Notes: generated by a model from the letters alone, not told the origin. DNA of 64,000 bases from Chitinophagales bacterium (GCA_016787045.1 JAEUVA010000002.1:186001-250000), one strand, 5' to 3'. Numbered from the stretch's first letter, positions 8,901-17,686 are shown. Translations and numbers: made by a program.

Positions 8901-11741
8901 AATGTAATAAACGTGAGCTGCAATGGGCTTAGCGATGGGGAGATAGTACTTACTGCCAGCGGTGGTACCGGTACGTTGAGCTACGCTTGGAGTAATGGTT
9001 TGCCTGCAACTGCTACTGTTACCGGTTTGCCAGCAAATACGTATTCTGTTACTGTATCTGATGCTAATACTTGTACTGCAGCAGGTAACTTTACTGTTAC
9101 CGAGCCGCCTTTACTGACCATCAGCAATATTATTTCTAAAAATGTGCGTTGCTTCAATGGAAACGATGGCAACATAGCAGTAACTGCCAATGGAGGTACT
9201 TTACCTTACACTTACATTTGGAGTCATAACGCTTCGCTAAATTCTCCCTCAGCTACTGTATTATCTGCAAATACTTACACAGTTACTGTTCGAGATTTGA
9301 ACTTATGCACCGCAACTGCCAGCGTAACTATTACTCAGCCCGCTGCCGGCATTTCATTCAATCCACCTGCAATAACTAATGTTACTTGTTTTGGAGGTAA
9401 CAATGGTACGGCTACCGTGAATCCAACAGGTGGTAGTGCTCCTTACACTTATGTTTGGACACCGTCTAACCAAACCACCCAAACAGCCACATCACTTATT
9501 GCTCAGCAATATTCGGTTTTGGTTACAGATGATAGCTTGTGTACTGCTACTACTACAATTACTGTAAACCAACCTGCTCAAATACAATTGAGTGGTGCAG
9601 TTACCAATGTAAGCTGTAATGGTGGAAGCAATGGAGCTATAGATCTTACAGTTACTAACGGTGTGGCACCTTTTACTTTTGCCTGGAACAATGGAGCCGG
9701 TACAATTGAAGATCCGCAAAATTTGGCAGCTAACACGTACACGGTTGTTGTAACTGACTTTACTAACTGTACGCAAACTGCCACTTATGTAGTTACTCAA
9801 CCCACACCACTAATTTTAAATACCCCTACTATTACTAATGTATCGTGTTTTGGTGGAAACAATGGTAGTATTACGGCAAACCCTGCTGGTGGCACTACAC
9901 CATACTCCTATACATGGACACCGTCTGGAACTACTCAAACTATTAACTCGCTTACAGCCAACTCTTATACAGTAATTGTAACGGATGCTCAAAGTTGTAC
10001 AGTTACAAACACCTACAACGTAACTGAACCCTCAACCCCGCTTACGTGGAGTGCGCCAACTATTACCAATATACTCTGTAATGGCAACAACACCGGCAGC
10101 ATTACAGTTAGTTTATCTGGAGGCACTCCAAACTACAACTACTTATGGAGTCATAATTCGCAATTGAATAATTCTACTGCATCATCAATAGTTGCTAATA
10201 CATATACTGTAACTGCTACTGATGCTAACCAGTGTTCAATAACTGCACAGCACACGGTTACTCAGCCACCGGCATTGGTCTTTGGCAATACAAATGTTAC
10301 CGATGTTACCTGCTACGGTGCAAGCACCGGCAGTATACAGGTGAATGTGAGTGGAGGCACCGGTGGTTACTCATACACATGGAATGGCACACCTGGCGCT
10401 AATCCATACACCGGTATAGCCGCGGGTAATTATGTAGTGGTGGTTACCGATGCAAACAACTGCAATGCTTCCACCACTGTTGTAGTAAATCAGCCCGCTG
10501 TGTTTGCGTTGAATCCAATTACTAAAGACGCCTCTTGCTATAACTCCCCTACAGCATCAATAGATGCAAACCCTACAGGTGGTCTTGCTCCTTATGAGTT
10601 TTTGTGGAGCCCGGGCAATTACACTACACAAGTCGCTTCAATGATTTATGCCGGTTCGTACGTTGTGGCAGCAACTGATGCCAACGGATGTACAGTAAGT
10701 GCCAGTGCATCTGTAAACGAACCTACCGAGCTGACTTTTACGCTCAATGCCACTCAAGTAAAATGTGTGGGTGATAAAAATGGTACTATTACCGTAAACG
10801 CTACCGGTGCCACACCACCTTACAGTTATTCAGCCACCCAAGATTTTACAAACTTTGTGTTTGCAACCAATAATATTATTCAAGATTTAGCTGCGGGTTG
10901 GTACAACGTTGTAGTAGCCGATTTTAATGGATGCACCAAAGTAGATTCTGTAGAAGTACCTAACGCGGTTGAAGATGTTTATGTAGTTACTGCCGACTCT
11001 ACATCATGCTTCGGCCCTGAATACAACGATGGTGTTATACATATTACCGGTATTACCAATCAAAATATGCCGTATCAATACAGTGTAGATGGCGGGCCTT
11101 TACAATACAGTAATGATTTCTACTATCAAAGTGCCGGACAACATGAAGTAACAGGGGTAAATAATTTTGGATGTGTTACCAATCTCACTATTGTAGTTCC
11201 TCAACCGGTCAATGCATTTGCTGAGGTTTACCCGGGTGATACCGTTTTACAGTTGGGAGAAACTATACAATTGGGAAGTGGTTTTGGTCCGTATCCATTG
11301 AGTGATATTAAGTCGTATTTGTGGGTTCCTTCAACCGGATTGAGCTGCGATGATTGCCCAAATCCTGTAGCTACCCCTTATGGCAGAATTACGGAATACT
11401 TCCTCACTATCACCTACAACAAAAATTGTAAGGCAAATGCAAGCATGACCATTATTGTAGAGAATAATTTACCGGTGTTTATCCCTAATGCGTTTTCACC
11501 TAATGGTGATGGCAACAATGATGTGTTTGAAATTTACGGACAAGGAATTAAAGTAGTTGACCTTACCATTTTTAACCGTTGGGGAGAATTAGTTTACCAA
11601 AGCAACAGCCAGTATGCCGGATGGGATGGCACCTATAAAGGGGAGATGCAACAACCTTCGGTGTTTACTTATTATGCAAACATTACGTTCTTAGACAATA
11701 AAAAAATTGAGCGCAAGGGTACTGTAACTATTTTGCGGTAG
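5925..11741 (+). CDS. Giant SprB-repeat surface adhesin with T9SS type B C-terminus
   Basis: The product has 1,938 residues. A signal peptide ends at FANAQ near residue 21. Residues about 22-275 form a choice-of-anchor L domain (FDYVFGSEEY, then VGDASLDSGVFLEA). Residues about 280-385 form a Calx-beta domain (GTATNGVDYAP, GLETVKLYL). Ig/PKD-like modules follow, one interrupted by a separate beta domain at about residues 555-765 (DNA about 7650-8230). About eleven SprB-type repeats span residues 912-1765, each opening with VxCxGxxxGxI and containing PYxYxW. The gliding-motility-associated C-terminal domain (PNAFSPNGDGNNDVFEIYG, then FNRWGELVYQS) is the T9SS type B sorting signal. SprB-like proteins are cell-surface adhesins used in gliding or attachment. 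A terminator follows directly. Confidence 0.95.
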   Translation: MTLKHFLLAGFTAFALFANAQFVVTANNNAAQILQNLQGQGVTLSNPVLLCHNCGIGTFTGGNATNLGITSGVVMSTGAVAVPCGTATVGVAAPPGGPYASFIAGGPSDPLVNLISPSLNNSFDRCRLEFDIVPTGDTVSFDYVFGSEEYTSFVCTQFNDAFGFFVSGNIPGGGTYTNQNVALVPGTNLPVLINSINDGTPDGTQTPCYTTYTQYYVNNTGNSVVFDGFTQVLTAKFATIPCQNYHIILVIGDVGDASLDSGVFLEAKSFASTNVTISSSTTAGASFTNAVEGCVNGQFRFKINPALPTNYTINYTVAGTATNGVDYAPISNSVVVPAGDTIATIPINVVNDGINEGLETVKLYLINPCTNLPYDSAVITIQDSILADATASDYFICRGESTTLTGIGGVTYNWSPASFLANPNSQITVATPDSTITYLLTATVQGCVGRDTVTIHVSDPNFTVDAGPNRTVCANELVQFAPVVTQGAQPYTYSWTPTTYITTGTANTQAPTAYPQQSITYTLTVNSANGCTLTDTFRVTVAGVGPPIKATANPTTICPGQQVQLDYISQPLNCGVNYTGCFGTDKIDSLCAGCLTQTGSATANVSLYGNYVRSRRVQMLYRANELLPLFGSGGTIKELAWRVGTYNSNATLENFTISIKCVSPSQTTLTNWETGMKTVFGPKNYTPLTGPVWNFHQLDSLYDWDGVSNLVVEVCFFNPTTFGSLNNMMQYSTVANSVLFSTGATNQCGAGVATSSSQRPKLRMRLCQANYTTMTTAWTPASGPNTVSNPSIKAPTANPQTTQTYQVTVSQNGCNGSANVTVNIDTSVKVNAGPDQSFCVGQNITLNGVTSGSPLPGNTFTFQWRTLPNNALVGGTQSITVNPAVTTTYVVSLTGGPCVVTDTVTLNIGSLGITHQITPITCNGAANGKIKVTSTGSAPYTYNWSPNALAGNVDSAINLGPGTYYVTITDALNCVGRDTITLTEPTTIAFTSNVINVSCNGLSDGEIVLTASGGTGTLSYAWSNGLPATATVTGLPANTYSVTVSDANTCTAAGNFTVTEPPLLTISNIISKNVRCFNGNDGNIAVTANGGTLPYTYIWSHNASLNSPSATVLSANTYTVTVRDLNLCTATASVTITQPAAGISFNPPAITNVTCFGGNNGTATVNPTGGSAPYTYVWTPSNQTTQTATSLIAQQYSVLVTDDSLCTATTTITVNQPAQIQLSGAVTNVSCNGGSNGAIDLTVTNGVAPFTFAWNNGAGTIEDPQNLAANTYTVVVTDFTNCTQTATYVVTQPTPLILNTPTITNVSCFGGNNGSITANPAGGTTPYSYTWTPSGTTQTINSLTANSYTVIVTDAQSCTVTNTYNVTEPSTPLTWSAPTITNILCNGNNTGSITVSLSGGTPNYNYLWSHNSQLNNSTASSIVANTYTVTATDANQCSITAQHTVTQPPALVFGNTNVTDVTCYGASTGSIQVNVSGGTGGYSYTWNGTPGANPYTGIAAGNYVVVVTDANNCNASTTVVVNQPAVFALNPITKDASCYNSPTASIDANPTGGLAPYEFLWSPGNYTTQVASMIYAGSYVVAATDANGCTVSASASVNEPTELTFTLNATQVKCVGDKNGTITVNATGATPPYSYSATQDFTNFVFATNNIIQDLAAGWYNVVVADFNGCTKVDSVEVPNAVEDVYVVTADSTSCFGPEYNDGVIHITGITNQNMPYQYSVDGGPLQYSNDFYYQSAGQHEVTGVNNFGCVTNLTIVVPQPVNAFAEVYPGDTVLQLGETIQLGSGFGPYPLSDIKSYLWVPSTGLSCDDCPNPVATPYGRITEYFLTITYNKNCKANASMTIIVENNLPVFIPNAFSPNGDGNNDVFEIYGQGIKVVDLTIFNRWGELVYQSNSQYAGWDGTYKGEMQQPSVFTYYANITFLDNKKIERKGTVTILR
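8661..11215 (+). repeat. About eleven SprB-type protein repeats
   Basis: Units of roughly 75-85 codons recur within the adhesin. Each opens with a motif such as NVSCNGGSNGAIDL or NVTCFGGNNGTATV, has a central PYTYxW, and ends in YTVTVTDANxCTATxxxTVTQP. Divergence between units is moderate, so this is protein-level repetition with limited DNA identity. The last two units (near residues 1600-1765) are the most degenerate. Confidence 0.85.
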
Positions 11742-11756
11742 TGCCTCAAAAACCAA

Positions 11757-11803
11757 CAGCAACAAAAAAAGCCGACTGATGTGAGTCGGCTTTTTTGTTG
11801 CTG
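11757..11803. terminator. Bidirectional rho-independent terminator
   Basis: GCCGACT (11771-11777) pairs with AGTCGGC (11784-11790) around a 6-base loop, with T6 after it and A7 before it. The flanks CAGCAAC and GTTGCTG also pair, so the hairpin extends about 20 bp. It sits between the convergent adhesin gene and the scramblase-like gene and can serve both. Confidence 0.9.
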
Positions 11804-11818
11804 TAAGTTAGATGGAAT

Positions 11819-12406
11819 TTACCCTTGCTGCTCTTTGAAAACTACATCTACCGCCAAACCACCCAATATGAGCAACGCCACCATTTGTTCGTTACCGGCA
11901 ATAGATGGATCTACGGTTATGATGTAGGTATCTGCATTGGTAAAAAGTTCTTTACCAATACCAGCCCATTGCTTGGTGATTTGACCTAACTGATTTCCGT
12001 TTGTATCGGTATAGTTAAAATCCCAACCGGTCCACTTGCCTTTTATTTCAGCCACTTTTGTTTGTTCATCGCGGAACACATCAAAGGCACCACCAATGCT
12101 TAAAATACGGCTACGCATAAAGCCCAACTCTGAACCATCGGCAGTGTGCATAGTTACTTTGGCACGCAAAAAAGTGGGTGATTTTTTAATGGAGTACAGT
12201 ACGTTACCATTAAGATCTTTTACTTCAACGGTTGTAGGCAGAAGTGCTTTTTTTACTAAAAGCCGTAAGTACTTTTTCCAACCACTCAGATTTTCTGCTA
12301 CGTTGGCTACTACCTGACCACTTTCGGGGTCTATAATGTCGTAGCGGTCGGTTAGTTTCATGAAAGAGACGTGCTCTTTGATGATGTATGTGCTTTTATT
12401 AAACAT
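11819..12406 (-). CDS. LURP-one/phospholipid scramblase-related protein
   Basis: This 195-residue protein has no signal peptide. It shows the alternating-strand pattern of the Tubby-like LURP-one/scramblase-related family: YIIKEHVSFMKLTDRYDIID at the start, then TTVEVKDLNGNVLYSIKK, FDVFRDEQTKVAEIKGKW and IGKELFTNADTYIITVDP. The last 25 residues are hydrophobic (QMVALLILGGLAVDVVF), which in this fold is the buried central helix. In other organisms the fold binds membranes or phosphoinositides; the role in bacteria is not established. It lies 12 bp downstream of the thiolase gene on the same strand and is probably cotranscribed with it. Confidence 0.75.
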   Translation of the reverse strand: MFNKSTYIIKEHVSFMKLTDRYDIIDPESGQVVANVAENLSGWKKYLRLLVKKALLPTTVEVKDLNGNVLYSIKKSPTFLRAKVTMHTADGSELGFMRSRILSIGGAFDVFRDEQTKVAEIKGKWTGWDFNYTDTNGNQLGQITKQWAGIGKELFTNADTYIITVDPSIAGNEQMVALLILGGLAVDVVFKEQQG

Positions 12407-12418
12407 GTTGTGCTTGGT

Positions 12419-13594
12419 CTATAGTTTTTCAATTACAATGGCACTTGCCCCACCACCGCCATTGCAAATACCTGCACAGCCGTATTTGCCAGATTTATTT
12501 TTGAGTACTGAAATGAGCGTGCAAACTATACGTGCACCACTGGCCCCTACCGGGTGGCCAAGCGATACGGCACCACCAAACACGTTTACGTTATCTGGGT
12601 TTAAGCCAAGTAACTGGGTGTTTGCCATGGTTACATTGCTAAATGCCTCATTGATTTCAAAATACTGAATGTCTTCCAACTTTAACCCGGCTTTTGCAAT
12701 TGCCTTAGGCATGGCTATAGCCGGTGATGTGGTAAAATCGTCCGGAGCTTGCTCTGCATCGGCATAACCCAATATTTTGGCAATTGGCTTTAGCCCAAGC
12801 TCTTTTATTTTTTTGCCGCTCATCAACACTACAGCTGCTGCGCCATCGTTAATTTTAGAAGCATTGACAGCGGTAACAGTACCATCTTTTCCAAAAGCCG
12901 GTTTGAGGGTGGCTACTTTATCTGCACGTAATTTTTTGTATTCCTCATCTTCTTTCACAAAAGTACTTTCGCCTTTTCCTGGTATTTCTACATCAAAAAG
13001 TTCATCGGCAAATGCCCCGTTTTTGTACGCCTCTGTTGCTCTGCGGTAGCTTTCTAAGGCAAATGCATCTTGCTGCTCGCGGGTAAAGTTGAATTTACGA
13101 GCACAACGATCGCCACTGTTACCCATCATCTCTTTTGAATAGGGGTCTTGAAGCGCATCGCGCACAATGGCATCCAACATTTCGGCATTACCATAACGGT
13201 ACCCGCCACGGCCATTGGCAATCATATACGGAGCATTGGTCATACTTTCCATTCCACCGCACACCACTACATCTTTATCACCTAGTAAAATAGATTGTGC
13301 ACCATAAATAATGGCCTTCATGCCAGATGCGCATACTTTGTTGATAGTGGTTACCGTAGCATTAACATGAACTCCTGCAGCAATAGCCGCCTGGCGAGCA
13401 GGGGCTTGGCCTGTGTTTGCTTGAATTACATTTCCCATGATTACTTCATCTACATCATTACCGGTGATGCCCGCTCTTTCTATTGCTTTTTTTATGCTCT
13501 GAGCGCCTAACTGTACAGCACTGAGCGAACTTAAAACTCCACTCATACTACCAATTGGTGTACGAGCCATACTAACTATAAATACTTCTTGCAT
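12419..13594 (-). CDS. Acetyl-CoA C-acetyltransferase (thiolase)
   Basis: The 391-residue length and motifs fit thiolase II. The acyl-accepting cysteine is Cys88 in INKVCASGMK. NEAFSNVTMA, GGAVSLGHPVGASGAR (catalytic His) and the C-terminal CAGICNGGGGAS (catalytic Cys) are all present. The enzyme joins two acetyl-CoA to acetoacetyl-CoA or runs the reverse cleavage in beta-oxidation. The fadJ-type gene at 48084 could supply its substrate, but the two are far apart. The scramblase-like gene follows 12 bp downstream. Whether it is biosynthetic or degradative cannot be settled here. Confidence 0.95.
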   Translation of the reverse strand: MQEVFIVSMARTPIGSMSGVLSSLSAVQLGAQSIKKAIERAGITGNDVDEVIMGNVIQANTGQAPARQAAIAAGVHVNATVTTINKVCASGMKAIIYGAQSILLGDKDVVVCGGMESMTNAPYMIANGRGGYRYGNAEMLDAIVRDALQDPYSKEMMGNSGDRCARKFNFTREQQDAFALESYRRATEAYKNGAFADELFDVEIPGKGESTFVKEDEEYKKLRADKVATLKPAFGKDGTVTAVNASKINDGAAAVVLMSGKKIKELGLKPIAKILGYADAEQAPDDFTTSPAIAMPKAIAKAGLKLEDIQYFEINEAFSNVTMANTQLLGLNPDNVNVFGGAVSLGHPVGASGARIVCTLISVLKNKSGKYGCAGICNGGGGASAIVIEKL

Positions 13595-13667
13595 GTGTTT
13601 GTTTTTTGGTGCTGCGAAAGTAGAAATTCAGCGCAACTCAGCTAATGAAACCAAAGCGCACACAAAA

Positions 13668-13696
13668 CAAAAGCCACTCGGTAGGAGTGGCTTTTG
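13668..13696 (-). terminator. Rho-independent terminator of the coiled-coil membrane protein gene
   Basis: CAAAAGCCACTC (13668-13679) pairs perfectly with GAGTGGCTTTTG (13685-13696) around a 5-base loop. On the minus strand it follows the stop codon at 13717 by about 20 bases and runs into TTTTGTG. The 12-bp stem is strong, although the U-run is interrupted. Confidence 0.75.
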
Positions 13697-13716
13697 AAAA
13701 AATTTTAGAAATAGGA

Positions 13717-14631
13717 TTAGTTTAATTCTACAGAACCTTTGCCCACTAAATAACCGCTTTGGTAAACTTCTACTTTGTAAGTGCCTTCAGCATTTACGTT
13801 AGAGCTCCAGTAAACCACAATTTTCTTGTTGCTTTGGTTCCAATCAAACTCAGCTTTTTGAGTGTACTGTACAGTTTCACCACTCTCTGCTAATTTAAAC
13901 GTGCCTGAACCTTTATCTGCAATGGCTATGGTTTCGCCTTTGGGGTTGATAACACGAATAAGTAGTGCTACATTGCCCTGCTCTAGCACTTTGTTGTCTC
14001 CGGTTTCAAAAGATATACGTAAACTCTCCACCTGCTTGGCGCGTTTAATCACTTTATCATCACCACTGCCTTTTTTTCTAACACCAACCACTTCCATGCT
14101 TCGCAACTGAAGTAATGAACCTAATTCAACCTTCTTAGATAATCCTTTGTTGGTTTCTGTCAATTGAGCTGTGGTTGCTTTTTCAGAATTAAGATCGGTT
14201 GAAAGTTGCTGGTTTTGATCTGTCAATTGCTTATTTTGAGCTACTAACTGATCTATGCGCGCTTTCATTTCTGCCATAGAACTTTCGTATCCTGTAAGCA
14301 TTTCGCGTAGTTTCTTTAACTCTGCTTTGTCTTTTTTACCTCCGGCAATAGCCGATTGCAATTGCTGCTGCTTTTTTTCCAACTCATCACGCATAGCTAA
14401 AATTGAGTCGTCTTTGATACCACTCTCGCTAATCATTTGCTCAATTTCTGACTTGCGTATTTCCAGCGTATCGTTTAGATTTTTGTACTCTGCTTCAAGT
14501 TGTTGCTTTTCTGTAGTAAGTACATCATTAGCGTGGTTTTTGTTCCATAACAGATAGCCAGACCCTAACAGCAAAAGCAGTAGTAGTGCTATAATTCCTA
14601 AATAAACTTTGTTTCCCTGGTTGTTTTCCAT
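13717..14631 (-). CDS. Membrane-anchored coiled-coil protein
   Basis: The product has 304 residues. A short polar start (MENNQGNKVY) is followed by one transmembrane helix at about residues 10-29 (LGIIALLLLLLLGSGYLLW). A long heptad-rich coiled coil runs from about 38 to 165 (many Lys, Glu, Gln, Leu). A beta-rich C-terminal domain occupies about 175-304 (VALLIRVINPKGETIAIAD, KIVVYWSS, GTYKVEVYQSGYLVG). The topology suggests an inner-membrane anchor with a periplasmic rod and a terminal domain. I do not recognise a named family; Bacteroidota have many such conserved hypothetical proteins. It is probably monocistronic: its own promoter element lies upstream and a strong hairpin downstream. Confidence 0.85.
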   Translation of the reverse strand: MENNQGNKVYLGIIALLLLLLLGSGYLLWNKNHANDVLTTEKQQLEAEYKNLNDTLEIRKSEIEQMISESGIKDDSILAMRDELEKKQQQLQSAIAGGKKDKAELKKLREMLTGYESSMAEMKARIDQLVAQNKQLTDQNQQLSTDLNSEKATTAQLTETNKGLSKKVELGSLLQLRSMEVVGVRKKGSGDDKVIKRAKQVESLRISFETGDNKVLEQGNVALLIRVINPKGETIAIADKGSGTFKLAESGETVQYTQKAEFDWNQSNKKIVVYWSSNVNAEGTYKVEVYQSGYLVGKGSVELN

Positions 14632-14656
14632 AACAGTTTAGTTTTTTGTATTAACG

Positions 14657-14684
14657 CAAATGTATGGCTATTAGATACATAGCC
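14657..14684 (-). promoter_or_regulatory. -7 element with an adjacent inverted repeat (possible operator)
   Basis: On the minus strand TACATTTG (14657-14664) matches TAnnTTTG, 26 bases before the coiled-coil gene. Immediately upstream lies a perfect 6-bp inverted repeat GGCTAT-N7-ATAGCC (14666-14671 and 14679-14684). It fills the space between the -7 and the -33 position, where a repressor or activator could act. Confidence 0.4.
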
Positions 14685-14764
14685 CATAGCACTTGTCTAC
14701 ACCATTAACGATAAATGTGTCTAATATTGTTGAATTTCAAGTTGTGCAAAAGCAAAAAGTAGCA

Positions 14765-15025
14765 CTAAAACTCGTTATTTTCTTCACGCACACGGGGTTC
14801 GGGCATAGGGCCAATTTCCGTTTTGATTTTTTCTAAAGCATCAAAAATTTTTCTGAAATCTTCTTCAAAAATCAAAACACTATGGCGAATGAATTCACCA
14901 TCGTTTTTACGGCTCTCAGTAATTTTTAAAACTTTTGAACCTTGTTGGTTTTCTTTGAGGTCAAAGAAATAGGTGCGCTTGCCGGCTGGAACTTTTTCGG
15001 TGTGTAGCACTTTGTCGTCAATCAT
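14765..15025 (-). CDS. PUR-like DUF3276 family protein
   Basis: The 86-residue product begins at [17 protein letters not shown]. This start (ATG at 15023-15025) matches the family; an upstream ATG would add 14 unrelated residues. The pattern [20 protein letters not shown] followed by TESRK is typical of DUF3276, a Bacteroidota family with the PUR-alpha whirly fold that binds single-stranded nucleic acid in the cases studied. The acidic tail ([12 protein letters not shown]) is usual. It is divergent from purT, with 58 bp between the start codons. Confidence 0.85.
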   Translation of the reverse strand: MIDDKVLHTEKVPAGKRTYFFDLKENQQGSKVLKITESRKNDGEFIRHSVLIFEEDFRKIFDALEKIKTEIGPMPEPRVREENNEF

Positions 15026-15083
15026 TCTTTTGTTGTTTTGTGCGCAAGGTAACAAACAATTTTTCAATCTTAATAATTCAGAA

Positions 15084-16250
15084 ATGGCGAAAAAAATATT
15101 GCTGCTTGGCAGTGGTGAGTTGGGTAAAGAATTTGTTATTGCGGCAAAGCGATTGGGGCAATATGTGGTGGCAGTTGATTCTTACAAAAATGCTCCGGCA
15201 CAACAAGTAGCAGACGAAAGTGAGGTCATTAACATGTTGGATGGCGATGCTTTAGATGCGGTAGTGGCAAAGCACCGGCCCGATATTGTTGTACCGGAAA
15301 TTGAAGCCATACGCACCGAGCGTTTTTACGATTATGAAAAGCAAGGCATGCAAGTAGTGCCATCTGCCCGGGCGGCAAACTATACCATGAATCGTAAACA
15401 AATACGCGATTTAGCAGCCAAAGAACTTGGGCTGCGTACCGCTAACTACCGCTATGCCAGTTCGCTGGAAGAATTGCAGAAATCTGTTAGCGAGATTGGA
15501 ATTCCGTGTGTGGTTAAGCCACTCATGAGCAGTAGCGGCAAGGGCCAGTCTACTATCAAAAGTGAAGCAGATATAGAAAAAGCATGGAACTACTCGCAGA
15601 GCGGTAAGCGGGGCGATATTGCCGAGGTAATTGTAGAAGCATTTGTCAATTTTCACACAGAGATTACGCTACTCACCGTTACTCAAAAGAATGGTGCTAC
15701 ACTTTTTTGTGCGCCTATTGGCCACCGGCAAGAGCGGGGCGATTATCAAGAAAGTTGGCAGCCCTGCGCAATTAGTACTGAACATTTGGTAGAGGCACAG
15801 CAAATCGCTGATAAAGTAACCCGTGCATTAACCGGTGCGGGTATATGGGGTGTAGAGTTTTTTTTGGCAGATGATGGAGTATATTTTAGTGAGCTTTCAC
15901 CGCGCCCACACGATACCGGCATGGTAACATTGGCCGGTACACAAAACCTCAATGAATTTGAGTTGCATGCCCGTGCTGTATTGGGTTTGCCCATCCCGCA
16001 AATTGAATTACTGAAAGTGGGCGCAAGTGCTGTGGTTTTAGCTGATAGGGAAGGAGCAAGCCCTAATTTTTCAGGTATAGAAAATGCGCTACTGGAAGAA
16101 AAAACGGATGTACGTATTTTCGGAAAACCCACCACTCGCCCTTATCGCAGAATGGCTGTGGCTTTGGCTTACGATAATTTAGATGCAGATGTGAATGAGG
16201 TGAAGCAAAAGGCAATTGCCAATGCAGCAAAAATTAAAGTATTAGTTTAG
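15084..16250 (+). CDS. purT: Formate-dependent phosphoribosylglycinamide formyltransferase
   Basis: This 388-residue ATP-grasp enzyme makes formyl-GAR from GAR, formate and ATP in purine synthesis. The chosen ATG at 15084 gives [16 protein letters not shown], the standard PurT N-terminus with the nucleotide-binding GSGELGKE. The other signatures are present: [13 protein letters not shown] (GAR contacts), [14 protein letters not shown] (ATP-grasp loop), [20 protein letters not shown] (Mg-binding Glu) and [19 protein letters not shown]. Length is as expected (E. coli 392). The frame is open upstream, but that part overlaps the divergent DUF3276 gene. Confidence 0.96.
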   Translation: MAKKILLLGSGELGKEFVIAAKRLGQYVVAVDSYKNAPAQQVADESEVINMLDGDALDAVVAKHRPDIVVPEIEAIRTERFYDYEKQGMQVVPSARAANYTMNRKQIRDLAAKELGLRTANYRYASSLEELQKSVSEIGIPCVVKPLMSSSGKGQSTIKSEADIEKAWNYSQSGKRGDIAEVIVEAFVNFHTEITLLTVTQKNGATLFCAPIGHRQERGDYQESWQPCAISTEHLVEAQQIADKVTRALTGAGIWGVEFFLADDGVYFSELSPRPHDTGMVTLAGTQNLNEFELHARAVLGLPIPQIELLKVGASAVVLADREGASPNFSGIENALLEEKTDVRIFGKPTTRPYRRMAVALAYDNLDADVNEVKQKAIANAAKIKVLV

Positions 16251-16256
16251 TAGCAC

Positions 16257-17189
16257 TTACTTATCCAAGAGAGAAAATCGCCAGGAGTCAAATATATATT
16301 TCAATTTTCTGCCCAATGATTTGCCTTCCATTTCTAGCATAAGGTGTGTGCGAAAGGATGGGTTAAGCGCCCACTTTAGCAGGCGTTTGTATGCCGGCTG
16401 CATGGCGTATGGAAACTTTTTTAGCTCTAAATACGGTTTTAGTTTTGGATATATTTTCTTTTCATAAATAGTACGGTTGTAAGTATAGTATTCTGTGTTG
16501 AGTGGCGGCATTACCTCTGTGCCAATGTGAAAAGTCAAGTGTAACTTGTCTTCTAAAACTAACTTCTCGGCAAAGGCGATAAGGTTATGAATCATAGCCA
16601 CTTCGCTGAAGGACACGCCTAAACAAATATCATCCAGTATAAGCTGTGGTAAAAGTGTTCGTTTAAAAATAAAACAATCAAAGCCGGGGTGCGGCATGCC
16701 GTACTCGCTATACATTAGCGGAAGTTGATTAGGGTACTTGTATTTTTTAGAAATTCCTCTGCGGTTGACCACCAATGCATCGCATTGTTCATTTTCAATT
16801 ATCTGTACAACAGCGTTGTAGAATTGTGGCATCAGTGCTATGTCCATATTGCTGTATAGCAAAAAATCAGCATCTGTTTTTTCGTAAACAGCGCTCAATA
16901 CATCTTTAAAAATTGGATACTTTTTGAGTGTAGTAAATTTTTGTAGGTCGGTTACCGAGCGTTGTAGCGTTGGTAAACGCTCAAAAAAATCCGGAGCTAC
17001 ATTTTGATCTTCTTCATACCCTACACAATAAAACTCCACCTGTATAGCTGATTTTGTAAAAGCCCGGGCGTTTGAAATACTTTCAAAAGTAATGGGCTGT
17101 GCAATGCCCAACTCACTATCTGCCGGTGAGCATACAGGGTTTACTATGTGGGCAAATTTAAGGGGTTTAATCTCAGCCATCAATTGCAA
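16257..17189 (-). CDS. Hypothetical protein, possible GT-A type glycosyltransferase
   Basis: This 310-residue protein has no signal peptide or membrane helix. It contains DADFLLYSNMDIALMPQFY (residues about 108-126), which resembles the aspartate motif region of GT-A glycosyltransferases, and a following block, CDALVVNRRGIS, of the type that lines a donor site. The C-terminal third is basic and helical (KPYLELKKFPYAMQPAYKRL). No DxD is present in strict form, so the glycosyltransferase idea is tentative. The start could also be the ATG at 17178-17180 (MAEIKPLKFAHI), which looks natural. It converges with purT and is divergent from the glutathione peroxidase gene 17 bp away. Confidence 0.75.
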   Translation of the reverse strand: MQLMAEIKPLKFAHIVNPVCSPADSELGIAQPITFESISNARAFTKSAIQVEFYCVGYEEDQNVAPDFFERLPTLQRSVTDLQKFTTLKKYPIFKDVLSAVYEKTDADFLLYSNMDIALMPQFYNAVVQIIENEQCDALVVNRRGISKKYKYPNQLPLMYSEYGMPHPGFDCFIFKRTLLPQLILDDICLGVSFSEVAMIHNLIAFAEKLVLEDKLHLTFHIGTEVMPPLNTEYYTYNRTIYEKKIYPKLKPYLELKKFPYAMQPAYKRLLKWALNPSFRTHLMLEMEGKSLGRKLKYIFDSWRFSLLDK

Positions 17190-17206
17190 ATATCTATTTT
17201 CACGGC

Positions 17207-17686
17207 ATGAGTAAAACAGTACATGATTTTGTTTTAGAAGGTTTACGTGGCGGACAAGTTAACTTCAACGATTTCAAAGGAAAGAAAATACTGATAGTGA
17301 ATGTGGCCTCTGCTTGTGGCTACACGCCACAGTATAAGCAATTGCAAGATTTGTATGAGCATAATGCAGATAAATTAGTGGTAGTGGGTGTGCCCTGTAA
17401 TGATTTTGGCGCGCAAGAGCCGGGTACTGCCAGTGAAATAGCCGATTTCTGTGAAGTTAACTATGGCGTTAGTTTTCCGCTTACTCAAAAGATAACCATA
17501 CTAGGTGAGCAGAGGCATCCGTTATATTCTTTCCTTACTAAAAAGGAGTTCAACAATGTTGCCGATAGCGAAGTGCAATGGAATTTTCAAAAGTATCTGA
17601 TAGATGAAAATGGTCAGTTAATAAAATGTTACTCATCTTCTACAGAGCCGTTAAGTGAGGAAATACTAAAAGTGATTCAGCCATGA
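17207..17686 (+). CDS. Glutathione peroxidase family thiol peroxidase
   Basis: At 159 residues this is a standard bacterial GPx. The peroxidatic residue is Cys37 in NVASACGYTPQY, cysteine rather than selenocysteine. VVGVPCNDFGAQEPG (a variant of FPCNQFGGQEPG, carrying the likely resolving Cys) and VQWNFQKYLID (the conserved Trp-Asn-Phe) are present. These cysteine enzymes mostly use thioredoxin and remove hydroperoxides in the cytoplasm. The stop overlaps the holB start by four bases (ATGA), so the two genes are likely cotranscribed and translationally coupled. Confidence 0.95.
   Translation: MSKTVHDFVLEGLRGGQVNFNDFKGKKILIVNVASACGYTPQYKQLQDLYEHNADKLVVVGVPCNDFGAQEPGTASEIADFCEVNYGVSFPLTQKITILGEQRHPLYSFLTKKEFNNVADSEVQWNFQKYLIDENGQLIKCYSSSTEPLSEEILKVIQP

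Noticed and set aside
8661..11215. Mobile or phage tail-fibre origin of the repeats
   Set aside because: SprB repeats with anchor and T9SS domains explain them, and no phage genes are nearby.
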